Source: Haematomicrobium sanguinis DSM 21259 (lineage in GTDB: Bacteria; Actinomycetota; Actinomycetes; Actinomycetales; Micrococcaceae). From it: a DNA stretch of 64,000 nucleotides. The stretch is from NCBI RefSeq assembly GCF_000688395.1, contig NZ_JIAG01000013.1, forward strand, positions 1 to 64,000, read 5' to 3'. Each line of letters opens with the position of its first letter. Position 1 is the first letter of the stretch. Both the position numbers and the translations under genes were made by a program. The notes under the pieces were generated by a model. It was not told where the DNA came from. It was given only the letters and a program-made list of their open reading frames with translations, and did not search any database. Below, piece by piece: positions 35,009 to 43,886 of the stretch.

Positions 35009-36175
35009 TTGGATCTGTTTGAATACCAAGCGCGCGATCTCTTCGAGGCACACGGTGTACCCGTGCTTGCCGGCATCGTGGCGCAAACTCCTGAAGAAGC
35101 GAAAGCTGCCGCCGAGAAGATCGGCGGCGTTGTTGTTGTCAAGGCACAAGTCAAGGTCGGCGGCCGCGGTAAGGCAGGCGGCGTGAAGGTTGCCAAGACC
35201 CCGGACGAGGCCTACGAATACGCCAAGCAAATTCTCGGCATGGACATCAAGGGCCATACCGTGAACACCGTCATGATCGCCCAGGGCGCAGACATTGCCG
35301 AGGAATACTACTTCTCGGTGTTGCTCGACCGCGCGAACCGCAACTACTTGGCTATGTGCTCGGTCGAGGGCGGCATGGAGATTGAACAGCTCGCGGTCGA
35401 GCGCCCCGAAGCGCTCGCCAAGGTTGCCATCGATCCGCTTGTGGGCATCGATGAGGCCAAGGCCAAGGAAATCGTGGAGGTGGCTGGTTTCGACGCGGAA
35501 ACCGGGGCCAAGGTTGTTCCGGTGCTCGTCAAGCTCTACGACGTGTTCAAAGGCGAAGACGCCACCCTGGTCGAGGTCAACCCGCTGGTCAAGACCGGCG
35601 CCGGCGACATCCTGGCCCTGGATGGCAAGGTCACCCTGGATGAGAACGCCGACTTCCGCCACCCGCGCCACGCCGCCCTCGAGGACGCCGCATCGACGGA
35701 TCCGCTGGAGGCCAAGGCCAAGGAAAGCGACCTCAACTACGTCAAATTGGACGGCGAAGTCGGCATCATCGGCAACGGCGCCGGGCTAGTCATGTCCACC
35801 CTGGACGTTGTCGCCTACGCCGGGGAGAAGAACGGCGGGGTCAAGCCCGCGAACTTCCTGGACATCGGCGGCGGAGCGTCCGCCGAGGTCATGGCCAATG
35901 GCCTCGACGTCATCCTGGGCGACCCGCAGGTCAAGAGCGTGTTTGTGAACGTCTTCGGCGGCATCACCGCGTGTGATGAGGTTGCCAAGGGCATCGTCGG
36001 CGCGCTCGCCGAACTCGGCTCCAGCGCGAACAAGCCGCTCGTGGTCCGCCTGGACGGAAACAAGGTGGAAGAGGGCCGCAAGATCCTCCAAGACGCCAAC
36101 CACCCGCTTGTCACCCTGGCCGCAACCATGGACGAGGGCGCCGACAAGGCTGCCGCGCTCGCCAACGCCAACTAG
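35009..36175 (+). CDS. sucC: Succinyl-CoA synthetase, beta subunit
   Basis: A 388-residue ATP-grasp subunit of the TCA-cycle enzyme that interconverts succinyl-CoA and succinate with nucleotide phosphorylation. It starts [19 protein letters not shown], has [22 protein letters not shown] near 190 and [18 protein letters not shown] near 313. TTG 35009 follows AGAAGGA. sucD starts 28 bp after the stop; the two form one operon ended by the palindrome at 37128. Confidence 0.96.
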   Translation: MDLFEYQARDLFEAHGVPVLAGIVAQTPEEAKAAAEKIGGVVVVKAQVKVGGRGKAGGVKVAKTPDEAYEYAKQILGMDIKGHTVNTVMIAQGADIAEEYYFSVLLDRANRNYLAMCSVEGGMEIEQLAVERPEALAKVAIDPLVGIDEAKAKEIVEVAGFDAETGAKVVPVLVKLYDVFKGEDATLVEVNPLVKTGAGDILALDGKVTLDENADFRHPRHAALEDAASTDPLEAKAKESDLNYVKLDGEVGIIGNGAGLVMSTLDVVAYAGEKNGGVKPANFLDIGGGASAEVMANGLDVILGDPQVKSVFVNVFGGITACDEVAKGIVGALAELGSSANKPLVVRLDGNKVEEGRKILQDANHPLVTLAATMDEGADKAAALANAN

Positions 36176-36203
36176 GCCCAAAAGACGAGATAGAGAGAAG
36201 AAC

Positions 36204-37118
36204 ATGTCTATTTTCCTCAACAACGATTCCAAGATCATCGTCCAGGGCATCACCGGTAGCGAGGGCACCAAGCACACCGCGCTCATGCTCAAGGCCGGCT
36301 CCAACGTGGTGGGCGGTGTCAACGCCCGCAAAGCCGGCACCACCGTGATGCACAAGGACAAGGACGGCAACGACGTAGAACTCCCCGTCTTCGGCTCGGT
36401 TGCCGAAGCCATGGAGAAGACCGGCGCCAACGTGTCTGTCGCGTTTGTGCCCCCGGCCTTCACCAAGGACGCCGCCGTCGAGGCCATCGAAGCCGGAATC
36501 GGCCTGCTCGTGATCATCACCGAGGGCGTGCCCGTGCAGGACACCGCCGAATTCTGGGATCTCGCCAAGCAGCGCGTGGACGCCGACGGCAAGCAGATCA
36601 CCCAGATCATCGGCCCGAACTGCCCCGGCATCATCTCCCCGGAAGAGTCCCTCGCGGGCATCATCCCGGCAACCATCACCGGCAAGGGCGGCGTGGGTCT
36701 TGTGTCCAAGTCCGGCACCTTGACCTACCAGATGATGTACGAGCTGCGTGACCTCGGCTTCTCCACCGCCATCGGCATTGGCGGCGACCCGATTGTCGGC
36801 ACCACGCACATCGATGCGCTCGCCGCGTTCGAGGCCGACCCGGAGACCAAGGCCATCGTCATGATCGGTGAGATCGGAGGCGACGCCGAGGAGCGTGCCG
36901 CCGAATTCATCAAGGCCAACGTCACCAAGCCGGTCGTCGGCTACGTGGCCGGTTTTACCGCACCCGAAGGCAAGACCATGGGTCACGCCGGTGCGATCGT
37001 GTCCGGTTCCGCGGGCACCGCTCAGGCGAAGAAGGAAGCCCTCGAGGCGGCCGGCGTGAAGGTTGGCAAGACCCCGACCGAAACCGCCGAATTGTTGCGC
37101 GAGATCTACCCGGGCTAA
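36204..37118 (+). CDS. sucD: Succinyl-CoA synthetase, alpha subunit
   Basis: A 304-residue CoA-binding subunit. The N-terminal Rossmann domain has [26 protein letters not shown] and [11 protein letters not shown]. The phosphohistidine is in [11 protein letters not shown] near residue 260. ATG 36204 is preceded by AGAGAGAAGAAC; the frame continues upstream but the family start is [11 protein letters not shown]. It acts with SucC at 35009. Immediately downstream lie two different hairpins in tandem. Confidence 0.96.
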   Translation: MSIFLNNDSKIIVQGITGSEGTKHTALMLKAGSNVVGGVNARKAGTTVMHKDKDGNDVELPVFGSVAEAMEKTGANVSVAFVPPAFTKDAAVEAIEAGIGLLVIITEGVPVQDTAEFWDLAKQRVDADGKQITQIIGPNCPGIISPEESLAGIIPATITGKGGVGLVSKSGTLTYQMMYELRDLGFSTAIGIGGDPIVGTTHIDALAAFEADPETKAIVMIGEIGGDAEERAAEFIKANVTKPVVGYVAGFTAPEGKTMGHAGAIVSGSAGTAQAKKEALEAAGVKVGKTPTETAELLREIYPG

Positions 37119-37127
37119 TTCTTACTG

Positions 37128-37180
37128 AAGAACGACGGCGGTGACTCACCTTAAGAAGGTGAGTCACCGCCGTCGTTCTT
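37128..37180. repeat. Full CGACGGCG palindrome, also the sucCD terminator
   Basis: Perfect 25-bp arms (37128-37152 and 37156-37180) with loop AAG. Each arm is AAGAACGACGGCG plus GTGACTCACCTT. It starts 9 bp after the sucD stop and is the best-preserved full copy. The right arm ends in TTCTT, enough for a weak U-tract. Confidence 0.9.
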
Positions 37181-37183
37181 TGC

Positions 37184-37253
37184 GTTTCGCATCCCCTTAC
37201 CGCGTTTCACGACCCGTATGAGGGGATGAAAATGCGGTGCGGGGATGTGAAAC
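37184..37253. repeat. TTTCGCATCCCC-family hairpin, copy 1
   Basis: Arms GTTTCGCATCCCCTTACCGC (37184-37203) and GCGGTGCGGGGATGTGAAAC (37234-37253) pair with two mismatches. They enclose an A/T-rich inner part. Three bases after the sucCD palindrome and 10 bp before the stop of the convergent HdeD-like gene. Confidence 0.8.
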
Positions 37254-37263
37254 GAGGGGAGGG

Positions 37264-37839
37264 TTAGAGCCCCGCCTTCTTGGCATCCGCGCGCGCCTGG
37301 AACGCGAGGATCACCATGACCACGCCAAAGGCGATCATGAAGAACCCGATGGTGGTCATAATGCCGTAGAGGCCGGCGGCCGGGTTCATCGCCAGGATGA
37401 CAATACCGAAGACCACCGAGATCAAACCGGACAGGATGAGCCACAGCGATTGCCCGCCGCTTTCCTTACGGAAGCTGAACGCGCCGAAGATCTGCGCGGC
37501 ACCCAAGGCGATGGCCCAGAATGCGACGACGTACAGGCCGACGAGCGTTGCGAGTCCCGGGGTTGCCATCACGGCAATACCGGCAATCACCGAAATGATG
37601 CCCCACACCAGGTGCCAGCCCCAGCCGGAACCGGGAACACGGTTCGTGAATGCGCCGACAATTGAGATGACGCCGTCAACGAAAATGTAAGCGCCGAACA
37701 CGATCGCAAGTGCGATCGCGGCGCCAAACGGATTAGCGAGTGCGAGAATACCGAAAATAATGGCAAAAATGCCGCGAAGCAGCAACAACCACCACACGGT
37801 CTTCCCCACGCTGGTGAGTGATTCTTTGAGAGTAGACAT
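37264..37839 (-). CDS. HdeD-family (DUF308) membrane protein
   Basis: A 191-residue integral membrane protein with six helices built from three DUF308 hairpin repeats (WWLLLLRGIFAIIFGILALA at the start, WHLVWGIISVIAGIAVMA in the middle, LWLILSGLISVVFGIVILA near 132). In E. coli HdeD relates to acid resistance; the biochemical role is unknown. A Shine-Dalgarno GGGG lies six bases before ATG 37839. It is solitary, convergent with sucD. Confidence 0.9.
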   Translation of the reverse strand: MSTLKESLTSVGKTVWWLLLLRGIFAIIFGILALANPFGAAIALAIVFGAYIFVDGVISIVGAFTNRVPGSGWGWHLVWGIISVIAGIAVMATPGLATLVGLYVVAFWAIALGAAQIFGAFSFRKESGGQSLWLILSGLISVVFGIVILAMNPAAGLYGIMTTIGFFMIAFGVVMVILAFQARADAKKAGL

Positions 37840-37971
37840 TCTTTTCCCCTTTGTCTCATATGGTTGTTTCGTTATATACCCGCTGGCGTAGGATTTCTAG
37901 GCGGCGCGACGACCGCCACGGCTTTGACGGCGGAATCGTTACGTTGGCGGCTGGTGAATTAGCATGTTGGA

Positions 37972-39198
37972 GTGAAGAATCTGTATCGATCGCCCGTCGT
38001 GACCTCGCCCATCACATTGATGGTGGTTTTCGCGGCGGTCCACATTTTCTTCTTCATTTACACGTTCCCGTACTACACCACCGGCGCGACCTTTTCCGAT
38101 GTGGACTGCTACCGGTCCTGGGCCTTCGACGGCATGCTCAACGGCGAGTGCTACACCATTGACATCAAGTGGGTGTATCCGGTGGGGGCGATGCTCCCCT
38201 TCTGGGCCTCCGCGATTCTGGGTTACCAGAACTACATGCTGGCTTGGGTGATTATGGTGACCGTGCTCAACCTAGCGGCGGTGCTGGTGCTCTCGCGGGC
38301 CGGCCGCTCCCGGTACGGAACCTTGGCGAGCTACTGGTGGCTCGTGGCGATCACAGTGCTGGCACCGGTCACGGTGGCCCGCATCGATGGTATCTCGGCG
38401 CCGTTGGCGATCATCGGTATGAGTTTGCTTGCGGCGCTCCCGGTGTTTGCCGGAGGAATTTTGGCGCTCGCAACGTGGATCAAGATCTGGCCGGCCTCGA
38501 TTATTGTCGCCGCGCTGATCGTCAGTAAGAATCGCCTGAAGATTTTCCTTGCCGGACTGGGAGTCAGCATAGCGGTGGCCCTAGTGACCTATTTCGCGGG
38601 GACAACGAAATACCTGTTTGGTTTCATCACCGAGCAGAACGGCCGCAATATGCAGACCGAAGCGGTGTTCAATATTCCGGTCTATTGGGCGATGATTTCT
38701 GGCGCTGAACAGAACCGCTTTTTCTACAACCGCGACATTAATACGGTGGAGATCGTGGGTCCCATGGCCGAGGGGATTGCACCGTGGATGCAGCCCTTGC
38801 TCATCCTGTCCCTTGTGGTGGTCGCCGGACTCATGTTGTTGGCGCTACGCCGCGGGGCGCACTCGGCGGACCTCATTACCGTCGGGGCCTTCGCGCTGGC
38901 CGCGGCCATGATCGTGTTCAATAAGGTCGGCTCGCCGCAGTTCAACCTGTGGCTGGTAGCGATTTGCGCGGTGGGGCTGGCTACCAGGCCCAAGATCTGG
39001 AAACTCCCCGCGCTCGGATTGTTGGTTGTGGGAGCAGCGACAACCCTGATCTACCCGGTTCTTTACGACCGGATCTTTGTGCTGGACCCTGGCGTGATTG
39101 CGTTGCTGAGCGCGCGCAACGTGTTGCAAATACTGCTCTTTGCCTGGGCGATCTTCGAACTGGTGAAGCTGTTACGCACCGAGCCGGAACGGCTCTGA
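37972..39198 (+). CDS. GT-C fold membrane glycosyltransferase (GT87/DUF2029-like)
   Basis: A 408-residue polytopic protein with about ten helices. The first external loop holds an acidic motif, TFSDVDCYRSWAFDG (about 40-54), where GT-C enzymes place the catalytic Asp. Such enzymes use polyprenyl-phosphate sugars (in actinobacteria usually mannose or arabinose) on the outer membrane face to build lipoglycans or decorate proteins. GTG 37972 is the likely start. No related genes are adjacent. GT87 assignment is by topology and motif, so the donor is unknown. Confidence 0.72.
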   Translation: MKNLYRSPVVTSPITLMVVFAAVHIFFFIYTFPYYTTGATFSDVDCYRSWAFDGMLNGECYTIDIKWVYPVGAMLPFWASAILGYQNYMLAWVIMVTVLNLAAVLVLSRAGRSRYGTLASYWWLVAITVLAPVTVARIDGISAPLAIIGMSLLAALPVFAGGILALATWIKIWPASIIVAALIVSKNRLKIFLAGLGVSIAVALVTYFAGTTKYLFGFITEQNGRNMQTEAVFNIPVYWAMISGAEQNRFFYNRDINTVEIVGPMAEGIAPWMQPLLILSLVVVAGLMLLALRRGAHSADLITVGAFALAAAMIVFNKVGSPQFNLWLVAICAVGLATRPKIWKLPALGLLVVGAATTLIYPVLYDRIFVLDPGVIALLSARNVLQILLFAWAIFELVKLLRTEPERL

Positions 39199-39230
39199 GC
39201 GGCCCCGGCCAGGTGCGCAACATACCGGCG

Positions 39231-40334
39231 CTAGCCCGCCGAGACCCCGAATATCAGACCCAGCAGGTACGTTACGGCGGCCGCGCCCCAGCCAATGCCC
39301 AACTGGCGAAGCGCCCGCTTGAGCGGGGACGCGCCCGAAAGCACGCCCACCACGCTGCCGGTAAAGAGCAATGCGATACCAACCAATACGGCGGCGGTGA
39401 TCACGGCTGGGATTCCAGTGATACCTAACAGGTAGGGGATCACCGGGACAATCGCGCCAGAGGAGAAAAAGAGGAAGCTGGAGGTGGCCGCGCCGAGCCC
39501 CGTTCCGACCGTCTGTAGCTCGTCTTGATCCGCGCGCTCCGTTTCCGGGCGTACCGAAAGGCTCGGATCGCAATCGCAATCCAGCTCGCCGAAACGCTCC
39601 TTCACCCGGTGCTTGGCAGCCTCCCGGCTCATACCGCGGGCCAAATAAACCAGTTCCAGTTCGTTGGCCTCCAAATTCAAGTCAGGTGCCGCGCTCAACG
39701 TAATTTGAGTGGGACGCGAGGCGCTCAAAAGCTCGCGCTGGGAACGCACCGACACGTACTCGCCGGCGCCCATCGAGAGCGCTCCGGCCAAAAGCCCCGC
39801 GAGGCCGCTGAGCAGAATAAAGGAGTTGGGCGCCCCCGACGCGCCGACGCCAAGCACCAGCGCCAGGTTGGAGACCAGTCCGTCATTGGCGCCAAAGACA
39901 GCGGCGCGGAAGTTACCGGAGATCTTTTCGCGGCCGTGATTGGCCAGCGCCCGGACAATTTCCTCGTGAATGGCTTCGTCCGCTGCCATCGTGGGTGTCG
40001 CATCGGGGTCGGTCGCGTACGGCGAGCGTCCCTCACTGCGTTGGGCCAAGGCCAGCACAAACACCGAACCGAAATACTTAGCCATAAACGCCATGATGCG
40101 GCTGGACATGCTTCGGCGCGGGTTTCCTAGCTCGTCGCCGAGTAGCTGAGTCCAGTGTTCTTCGTGGCGTTTCTCCGCTTCGGCAAGGCGGAGAAGAATT
40201 TCTCGGTCTTCGCCATCGCGCTTTTGCGCGAGAAGGCTGTAAAGCTCGCCCTCGGCCCTCTCATCGGCGACATATTTGCGCCAACGTCGAATCTGCGCCG
40301 AGGTAGGCCGGGCAGGTGATGCTGCGGGGTTCAT
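39231..40334 (-). CDS. Ferritin-like/CCC1 (VIT1) metal transporter, MbfA-like
   Basis: 367 residues from ATG 40334. The N-terminal 130 residues are a ferritin-like (rubrerythrin-type) helical domain with metal ligands in ERAEGELYSLLAQ and AEKRHEEHWTQLLGDE. The rest is a VIT1/CCC1 transporter: HGREKISGNFRAAVFGANDG, MGAGEYVSVRSQREL, and five helices. A DCDCD acidic-cysteine stretch lies in the central loop. This order matches MbfA, an iron exporter of rhizobia. Here a manganese-sensing yybP-ykoY leader precedes it, so manganese efflux is the better prediction. Confidence 0.88.
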   Translation of the reverse strand: MNPAASPARPTSAQIRRWRKYVADERAEGELYSLLAQKRDGEDREILLRLAEAEKRHEEHWTQLLGDELGNPRRSMSSRIMAFMAKYFGSVFVLALAQRSEGRSPYATDPDATPTMAADEAIHEEIVRALANHGREKISGNFRAAVFGANDGLVSNLALVLGVGASGAPNSFILLSGLAGLLAGALSMGAGEYVSVRSQRELLSASRPTQITLSAAPDLNLEANELELVYLARGMSREAAKHRVKERFGELDCDCDPSLSVRPETERADQDELQTVGTGLGAATSSFLFFSSGAIVPVIPYLLGITGIPAVITAAVLVGIALLFTGSVVGVLSGASPLKRALRQLGIGWGAAAVTYLLGLIFGVSAG

Positions 40335-40371
40335 GCGAAGGCCCTCTTTCCACGTCAGGTGAAAGTGACCG

Positions 40372-40409
40372 AAAAAATAGAGACATTCGGCCACATCGAT
40401 CTGGCCGAA
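40372..40409 (-). terminator. Riboswitch expression platform: intrinsic terminator
   Basis: On the minus strand TTCGGCCA (40409-40402) pairs with TGGCCGAA (40393-40386), followed after eight bases by TTTTTT (40377-40372). The 5' arm shares TTCG with the closing P1 helix of the riboswitch, so forming P1 would prevent the terminator: an ON switch. Confidence 0.8.
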
Positions 40410-40537
40410 GGTCTCGCTCGCCTGGTCACGCCAAAAGGCACCAGGTGGACTGCCGGGTGAAGAACACCAGTATGTCGACAGGCCTCCACGCTTCCGATCC
40501 GCGTTCGAATCAAAATCGGTGGAGCTACTCCCCTTCG
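40406..40537 (-). ncRNA. Manganese-sensing yybP-ykoY riboswitch
   Basis: Read leftward: P1 CGAAGG (40537-40532), the signature GGGGAGTAGC (40533-40524), a long P2 region, TGTCGACATAC near 40474, then GCGAGACC and the closing CCTTCG (40411-40406). These are the conserved elements of the class, which binds Mn2+ and usually switches on efflux genes. It lies upstream of the ferritin-like/CCC1 gene, not of TerC on the other strand. Folding was not computed. Confidence 0.88.
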
Positions 40538-40624
40538 CTACAAATCATCTTACCGCCCCGTACACTAAAGACATACTTTTGCGCTCATTGCGACAAGCGG
40601 CCACGATCTATCAAGAATGGAATT

Positions 40625-41446
40625 ATGGAATTCGCACTAGAGTTCACCCCCGACTTAATTGCCATCTTCCTCACGCTCTTCGTTTTGGAAGTGGTCTTGG
40701 GTGTCGACAACGTCATCTTCATTTCGATCCTTGCCTCTAAACTGCCTAAAGAACAGCAGAATAAGGCGCGTGTTCTCGGCCTGACCCTCGCCATGTTTAT
40801 GCGAGTGGTGCTCGTTCTCTTTGCCGGCTGGATCATCTCGCTCAAGGAAGAACTCTTCGAAGTCTTCGGCATGGGATTCTCCGGACGAGATTTAGTCTTG
40901 ATCGTCGGCGGCGGCTTCCTCATTTACAAAGCCGTCAGCGAAATCCACAATCGCCTTGAGGGCACCGACGATCATGGCGGCAAGTCCGGTGTCGGCACGG
41001 CAACATTCGGGGCGGTCCTCGCCCAAATTCTCGCCCTGGACCTGGTCTTCTCTCTGGACTCGGTTATCACCGCAGTCGGCATGACCAACAACATGCTGAT
41101 CATCATTACGGTGGTCGTCCTGTCCTTCGGTATCCTGCTCTTCGCGTCCAAGTGGATCTTCAACTTCGTGAACAAGCACCCCACCGTAAAGATGCTGGCG
41201 CTCTCCTTCTTGCTCTTGATCGGCGTGTTCTTGGTCGCCGACGGCTTTGGCCTCAAGATCGATAAGGCCCTGATCTACGGCCCAATGGCCTTTGCCGTCC
41301 TCGTCGAATCGCTCAACCTGCTCTACGCTTCCCGCAAGGCGAAGCGCGGCGGGGCTAAGGCGGAGCCGGTGGCCATGCACTCGGGCTACACCCCCGAAGA
41401 GGAAAAGCAGGGGCTTCAGGGCCTCGAAAGCTCGGCCAAGAAGTAG
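40625..41446 (+). CDS. TerC-family membrane protein
   Basis: A 273-residue integral membrane protein with about seven helices. Signature acidic stretches are FVLEVVLGVDNVIFISILA near 21-39 and ALDLVFSLDSVITAVGM near 136-152. TerC relatives have been linked to tellurite resistance and, in Bacillus, to manganese export or metalation of secreted enzymes. It is divergent from a manganese-riboswitch transporter, which supports a metal role. ATG 40625 is chosen from the family start. Two DUF202 genes follow closely. Confidence 0.9.
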   Translation: MEFALEFTPDLIAIFLTLFVLEVVLGVDNVIFISILASKLPKEQQNKARVLGLTLAMFMRVVLVLFAGWIISLKEELFEVFGMGFSGRDLVLIVGGGFLIYKAVSEIHNRLEGTDDHGGKSGVGTATFGAVLAQILALDLVFSLDSVITAVGMTNNMLIIITVVVLSFGILLFASKWIFNFVNKHPTVKMLALSFLLLIGVFLVADGFGLKIDKALIYGPMAFAVLVESLNLLYASRKAKRGGAKAEPVAMHSGYTPEEEKQGLQGLESSAKK

Positions 41447-41447
41447 C

Positions 41448-41834
41448 GTGGCTAGCCCAGAGGACACACCGCGGCGCGGCCGCCTCGCCGGACGAGTGCT
41501 GGCCGGCGGACGTGAACCGGATCCCCGGTTCACCCTCGCTAACGAGCGCACCTTCCTGGCCTGGATCCGCACCTCGCTGGCGCTGCTAGCCGGCGGCATC
41601 GCCGTCGAGGCATTCACCGTCGATATTTTCGTGCCAGAAATCCGCAAGGTGATCGCCATCATCTTGCTGGGTATCGCGGTGATCATCGCGGCGCTCGCCA
41701 GTTTCCGCTGGCTACAGGTCGAACGCGCCATGCGCACCAACAAACCGCTCCCCATCCCGGTGCTGGCCCCGGTCGTAGCGCTCGGCGCGTGCCTGGCGGC
41801 GGCCGTCGTGATCGTATTCGTGATCCTGCGATGA
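41448..41834 (+). CDS. DUF202 (YidH-like) membrane protein 1
   Basis: About 128 residues from GTG 41448, one base after the terC stop. The DUF202 motif RFTLANERTFLAWIRTSLAL is followed by three helices with short loops. The family is found throughout bacteria (YidH, YidG) with no assigned function. Tight spacing puts it in one transcript with terC and the second DUF202 gene. Confidence 0.88.
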   Translation: MASPEDTPRRGRLAGRVLAGGREPDPRFTLANERTFLAWIRTSLALLAGGIAVEAFTVDIFVPEIRKVIAIILLGIAVIIAALASFRWLQVERAMRTNKPLPIPVLAPVVALGACLAAAVVIVFVILR

Positions 41835-41840
41835 GCAGCC

Positions 41841-42188
41841 ATGAGCCATCTCACTGACCCACAACGGCATCGCGATCCAGGTCTCCAACCCGAACGCACC
41901 ATCCTGGCTTGGGGCCGCACCCTCATGGCCATGGTGGTGGTCGCAGCCATCTTCTTGCGCTGGGTTCCGGCCCACGGCGCCGCCGCACTCGCGCTCATCC
42001 CGCTCGTGCTCATCCCGGTGGGCCTCGTCTACCTAACCCAGCGCCGCCGCTACCTGCGCATGGACGCAGGAATTCGCTCCGAACGCATCGAGGCGGACGT
42101 CTGGGCCGTCTTCGCGACCTCCGCCGCAATCATCCTCACCGGGGTGCTGGGCATCCTGGTGGTGCTCTTGTGGAACCCGACCAGCTAA
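41841..42188 (+). CDS. DUF202 (YidG-like) membrane protein 2
   Basis: A 115-residue companion of the previous gene. DUF202 motif GLQPERTILAWGRTLMAM near 14-31 and three helices. Such proteins often come in adjacent pairs, suggesting a heteromer; this is inference. ATG 41841 begins six bases after the previous stop. Its end is overlapped by the convergent symporter gene (stop at 42185). Confidence 0.87.
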   Translation: MSHLTDPQRHRDPGLQPERTILAWGRTLMAMVVVAAIFLRWVPAHGAAALALIPLVLIPVGLVYLTQRRRYLRMDAGIRSERIEADVWAVFATSAAIILTGVLGILVVLLWNPTS

Positions 42189-43708
42189 CCCGTTTTCTTG
42201 CGGGCTAGCGAAAGCCGCTCATCCCACGCGCGCCGCACACCTTCCGGGGTCGGCGGGGTCATAAGAGATACGACGACGTAGCTCACCAAGGCGGCCAGCA
42301 AACCATAAATGATGGGTTCATTGGCATATACACCGGTCTGCCAATCGCCAGCGGCAACGCCGATACCGACCATGAGCCCGACGGTCACCAAGAACCCGAC
42401 CGCCATTGAGGCGAGCGCGCCGGCCGCGTTGCCGCGCTTAAAGAACAGTCCGCCCACAATGGCAACCAGCAACCCGCCCACCAGAATGTTGTAGGCGATC
42501 GTCAACGCCGCGACCACGTCGGAGAGCGCAATTGCCAAAATAATTGTGATGATGCCGTAGATCAGCACCCACATGCGGTCCTTGCCCAGCTCCTCTGCTT
42601 CACTCGTGCCGCGGTGTTCGGGGTGGTGGGCCGCCGCGCTCGAGGAGGCATCGCCGTCGTTCTTGGCGCGCCAGGAGGCGAGCATGGGCAGAATGTCCAC
42701 CCGGGTGACGGTGGCGGCCGCAATGAGCGCGCCGGATGCGGTGGACATCATGGCGGCCACCGCGGCCGCCAGCACCAAGGCGCCGATCCCGGCGGGGAGC
42801 AGGTCGGTGGCGATGCGGGCGTAGACATCGTCCTTCGCGGCGATCTCGTCACCGGAAAGCGCGGCGCGGGCGGCCATGCCGATCACGGCCCCGGCGATAC
42901 CGTAGAGAACCACGTAAATGCCGGAGGCGAAGCCGCCCCACTTGGCGACGCCTTCGCTGCGTGCCGTGAACACCCGTTGCCAAATGTCCTGGCCGATCAA
43001 AAGTCCCAGCGTGAAGGTGATGAAGTAGGTGCCGATCATTGTCCAGCCGATTGAGTCCCAGGTGGTGAACTGGGCGCCGAGGCGTTCGCTGATACCGCTC
43101 CAGCCGCCGGCCGCGCTCAGGGTAAAAGGGAGCATGAGCGCGAAAATGCCGATGGTTTGGAACAGGAACTGCGCCATGTCGGCAAGCGTGATGGACCACA
43201 TGCCGCCGATGGTGGAGTAGATGACAACGATGACGCCGCCCAAAGCAATCGCGAGCCACCGCTCCATGCCAAAGACAACGATAAACACCGTGGCATAGGC
43301 CTGGGTCGAGGTCGCGACCAGCATGAGCGTATAGAGCAACATGATGATGGAGGAGGCGCGGGTGGCCTTTGCGCCGTAACGCAGCGACAGCATTTGCGAG
43401 ACGGTGTAAATCTTGAGCCGGGAGATGGTCCGGGCAAAGAGCAGACTGAGAAGAATGACGCCGACGCCGATGGAGATAACGAGCCACATACCGGAGAGGC
43501 CGAACTTGTAGCCGAGCCCGACCCCTCCCACAGTGGATGCGCCGCCGAGCACCAAAGCCGATAGCGTGCCGACGTAAAGGAGCGGGCCGAGGCGCCGGCC
43601 GGCAACGAAAAAGTCTGCGGTGTCCTTGGTGCGGCGGCGTCCCCACCAACCGAAGACGAGCATGCCGGCGAGATAGAGCGTGATAATCGCGACGGTGAGA
43701 AAATCCAC
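42185..43708 (-). CDS. Sodium:solute symporter (SSS/SLC5 family)
   Basis: 507 residues from GTG 43708, with AGGAG six bases upstream. It has about 13 helices on the LeuT-like inverted-repeat fold: VDFLTVAIITLYLAGMLVFG (TM1), GGASTVGGVGLGYKFGLSGM, and TASGALIAAATVTRVDIL near the Na2 site. An internal cytosolic loop is lengthened by [20 protein letters not shown], whose KNDGDAS is a copy of the dispersed repeat. The substrate is unknown. It is divergent from the cupin regulator, which probably controls it or the ureohydrolase locus downstream. Confidence 0.9.
   Translation of the reverse strand: MDFLTVAIITLYLAGMLVFGWWGRRRTKDTADFFVAGRRLGPLLYVGTLSALVLGGASTVGGVGLGYKFGLSGMWLVISIGVGVILLSLLFARTISRLKIYTVSQMLSLRYGAKATRASSIIMLLYTLMLVATSTQAYATVFIVVFGMERWLAIALGGVIVVIYSTIGGMWSITLADMAQFLFQTIGIFALMLPFTLSAAGGWSGISERLGAQFTTWDSIGWTMIGTYFITFTLGLLIGQDIWQRVFTARSEGVAKWGGFASGIYVVLYGIAGAVIGMAARAALSGDEIAAKDDVYARIATDLLPAGIGALVLAAAVAAMMSTASGALIAAATVTRVDILPMLASWRAKNDGDASSSAAAHHPEHRGTSEAEELGKDRMWVLIYGIITIILAIALSDVVAALTIAYNILVGGLLVAIVGGLFFKRGNAAGALASMAVGFLVTVGLMVGIGVAAGDWQTGVYANEPIIYGLLAALVSYVVVSLMTPPTPEGVRRAWDERLSLARKKTG
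42647..42664 (-). repeat. CGACGGCG half-repeat inside the symporter gene
   Basis: Read leftward AAGAACGACGGCGATGCC then TCC, in frame as KNDGDAS, matching the PurH copy over 20 bases. It sits in an extended loop between helices. Confidence 0.85.
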
Positions 43709-43886
43709 GGGGGGCTCCTGCGGGGGAAGTAGCCTAGTGCGTTGCGCCTCGGCGCCGGGTGAGCAAGACCACTGCGGTTGCTCTTGGTGCAACTTTTGTT
43801 GTCAGATAGGCTACGGGTGGGCTGTGTGACACGTCAACTGTAAGTCATAGAGGCGGTGCACAGCTCTCGCGGAAAGGAGCGCGCCC

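Noticed and set aside
40411-40624. Manganese riboswitch acting on terC
   Set aside because: The conserved sequence and terminator read correctly only on the minus strand, toward the ferritin-like/CCC1 gene.
41600-41607. CGCCGTCG in the first DUF202 gene
   Set aside because: Encodes IAVE inside a conserved helix; flanking bases differ from the repeat consensus.
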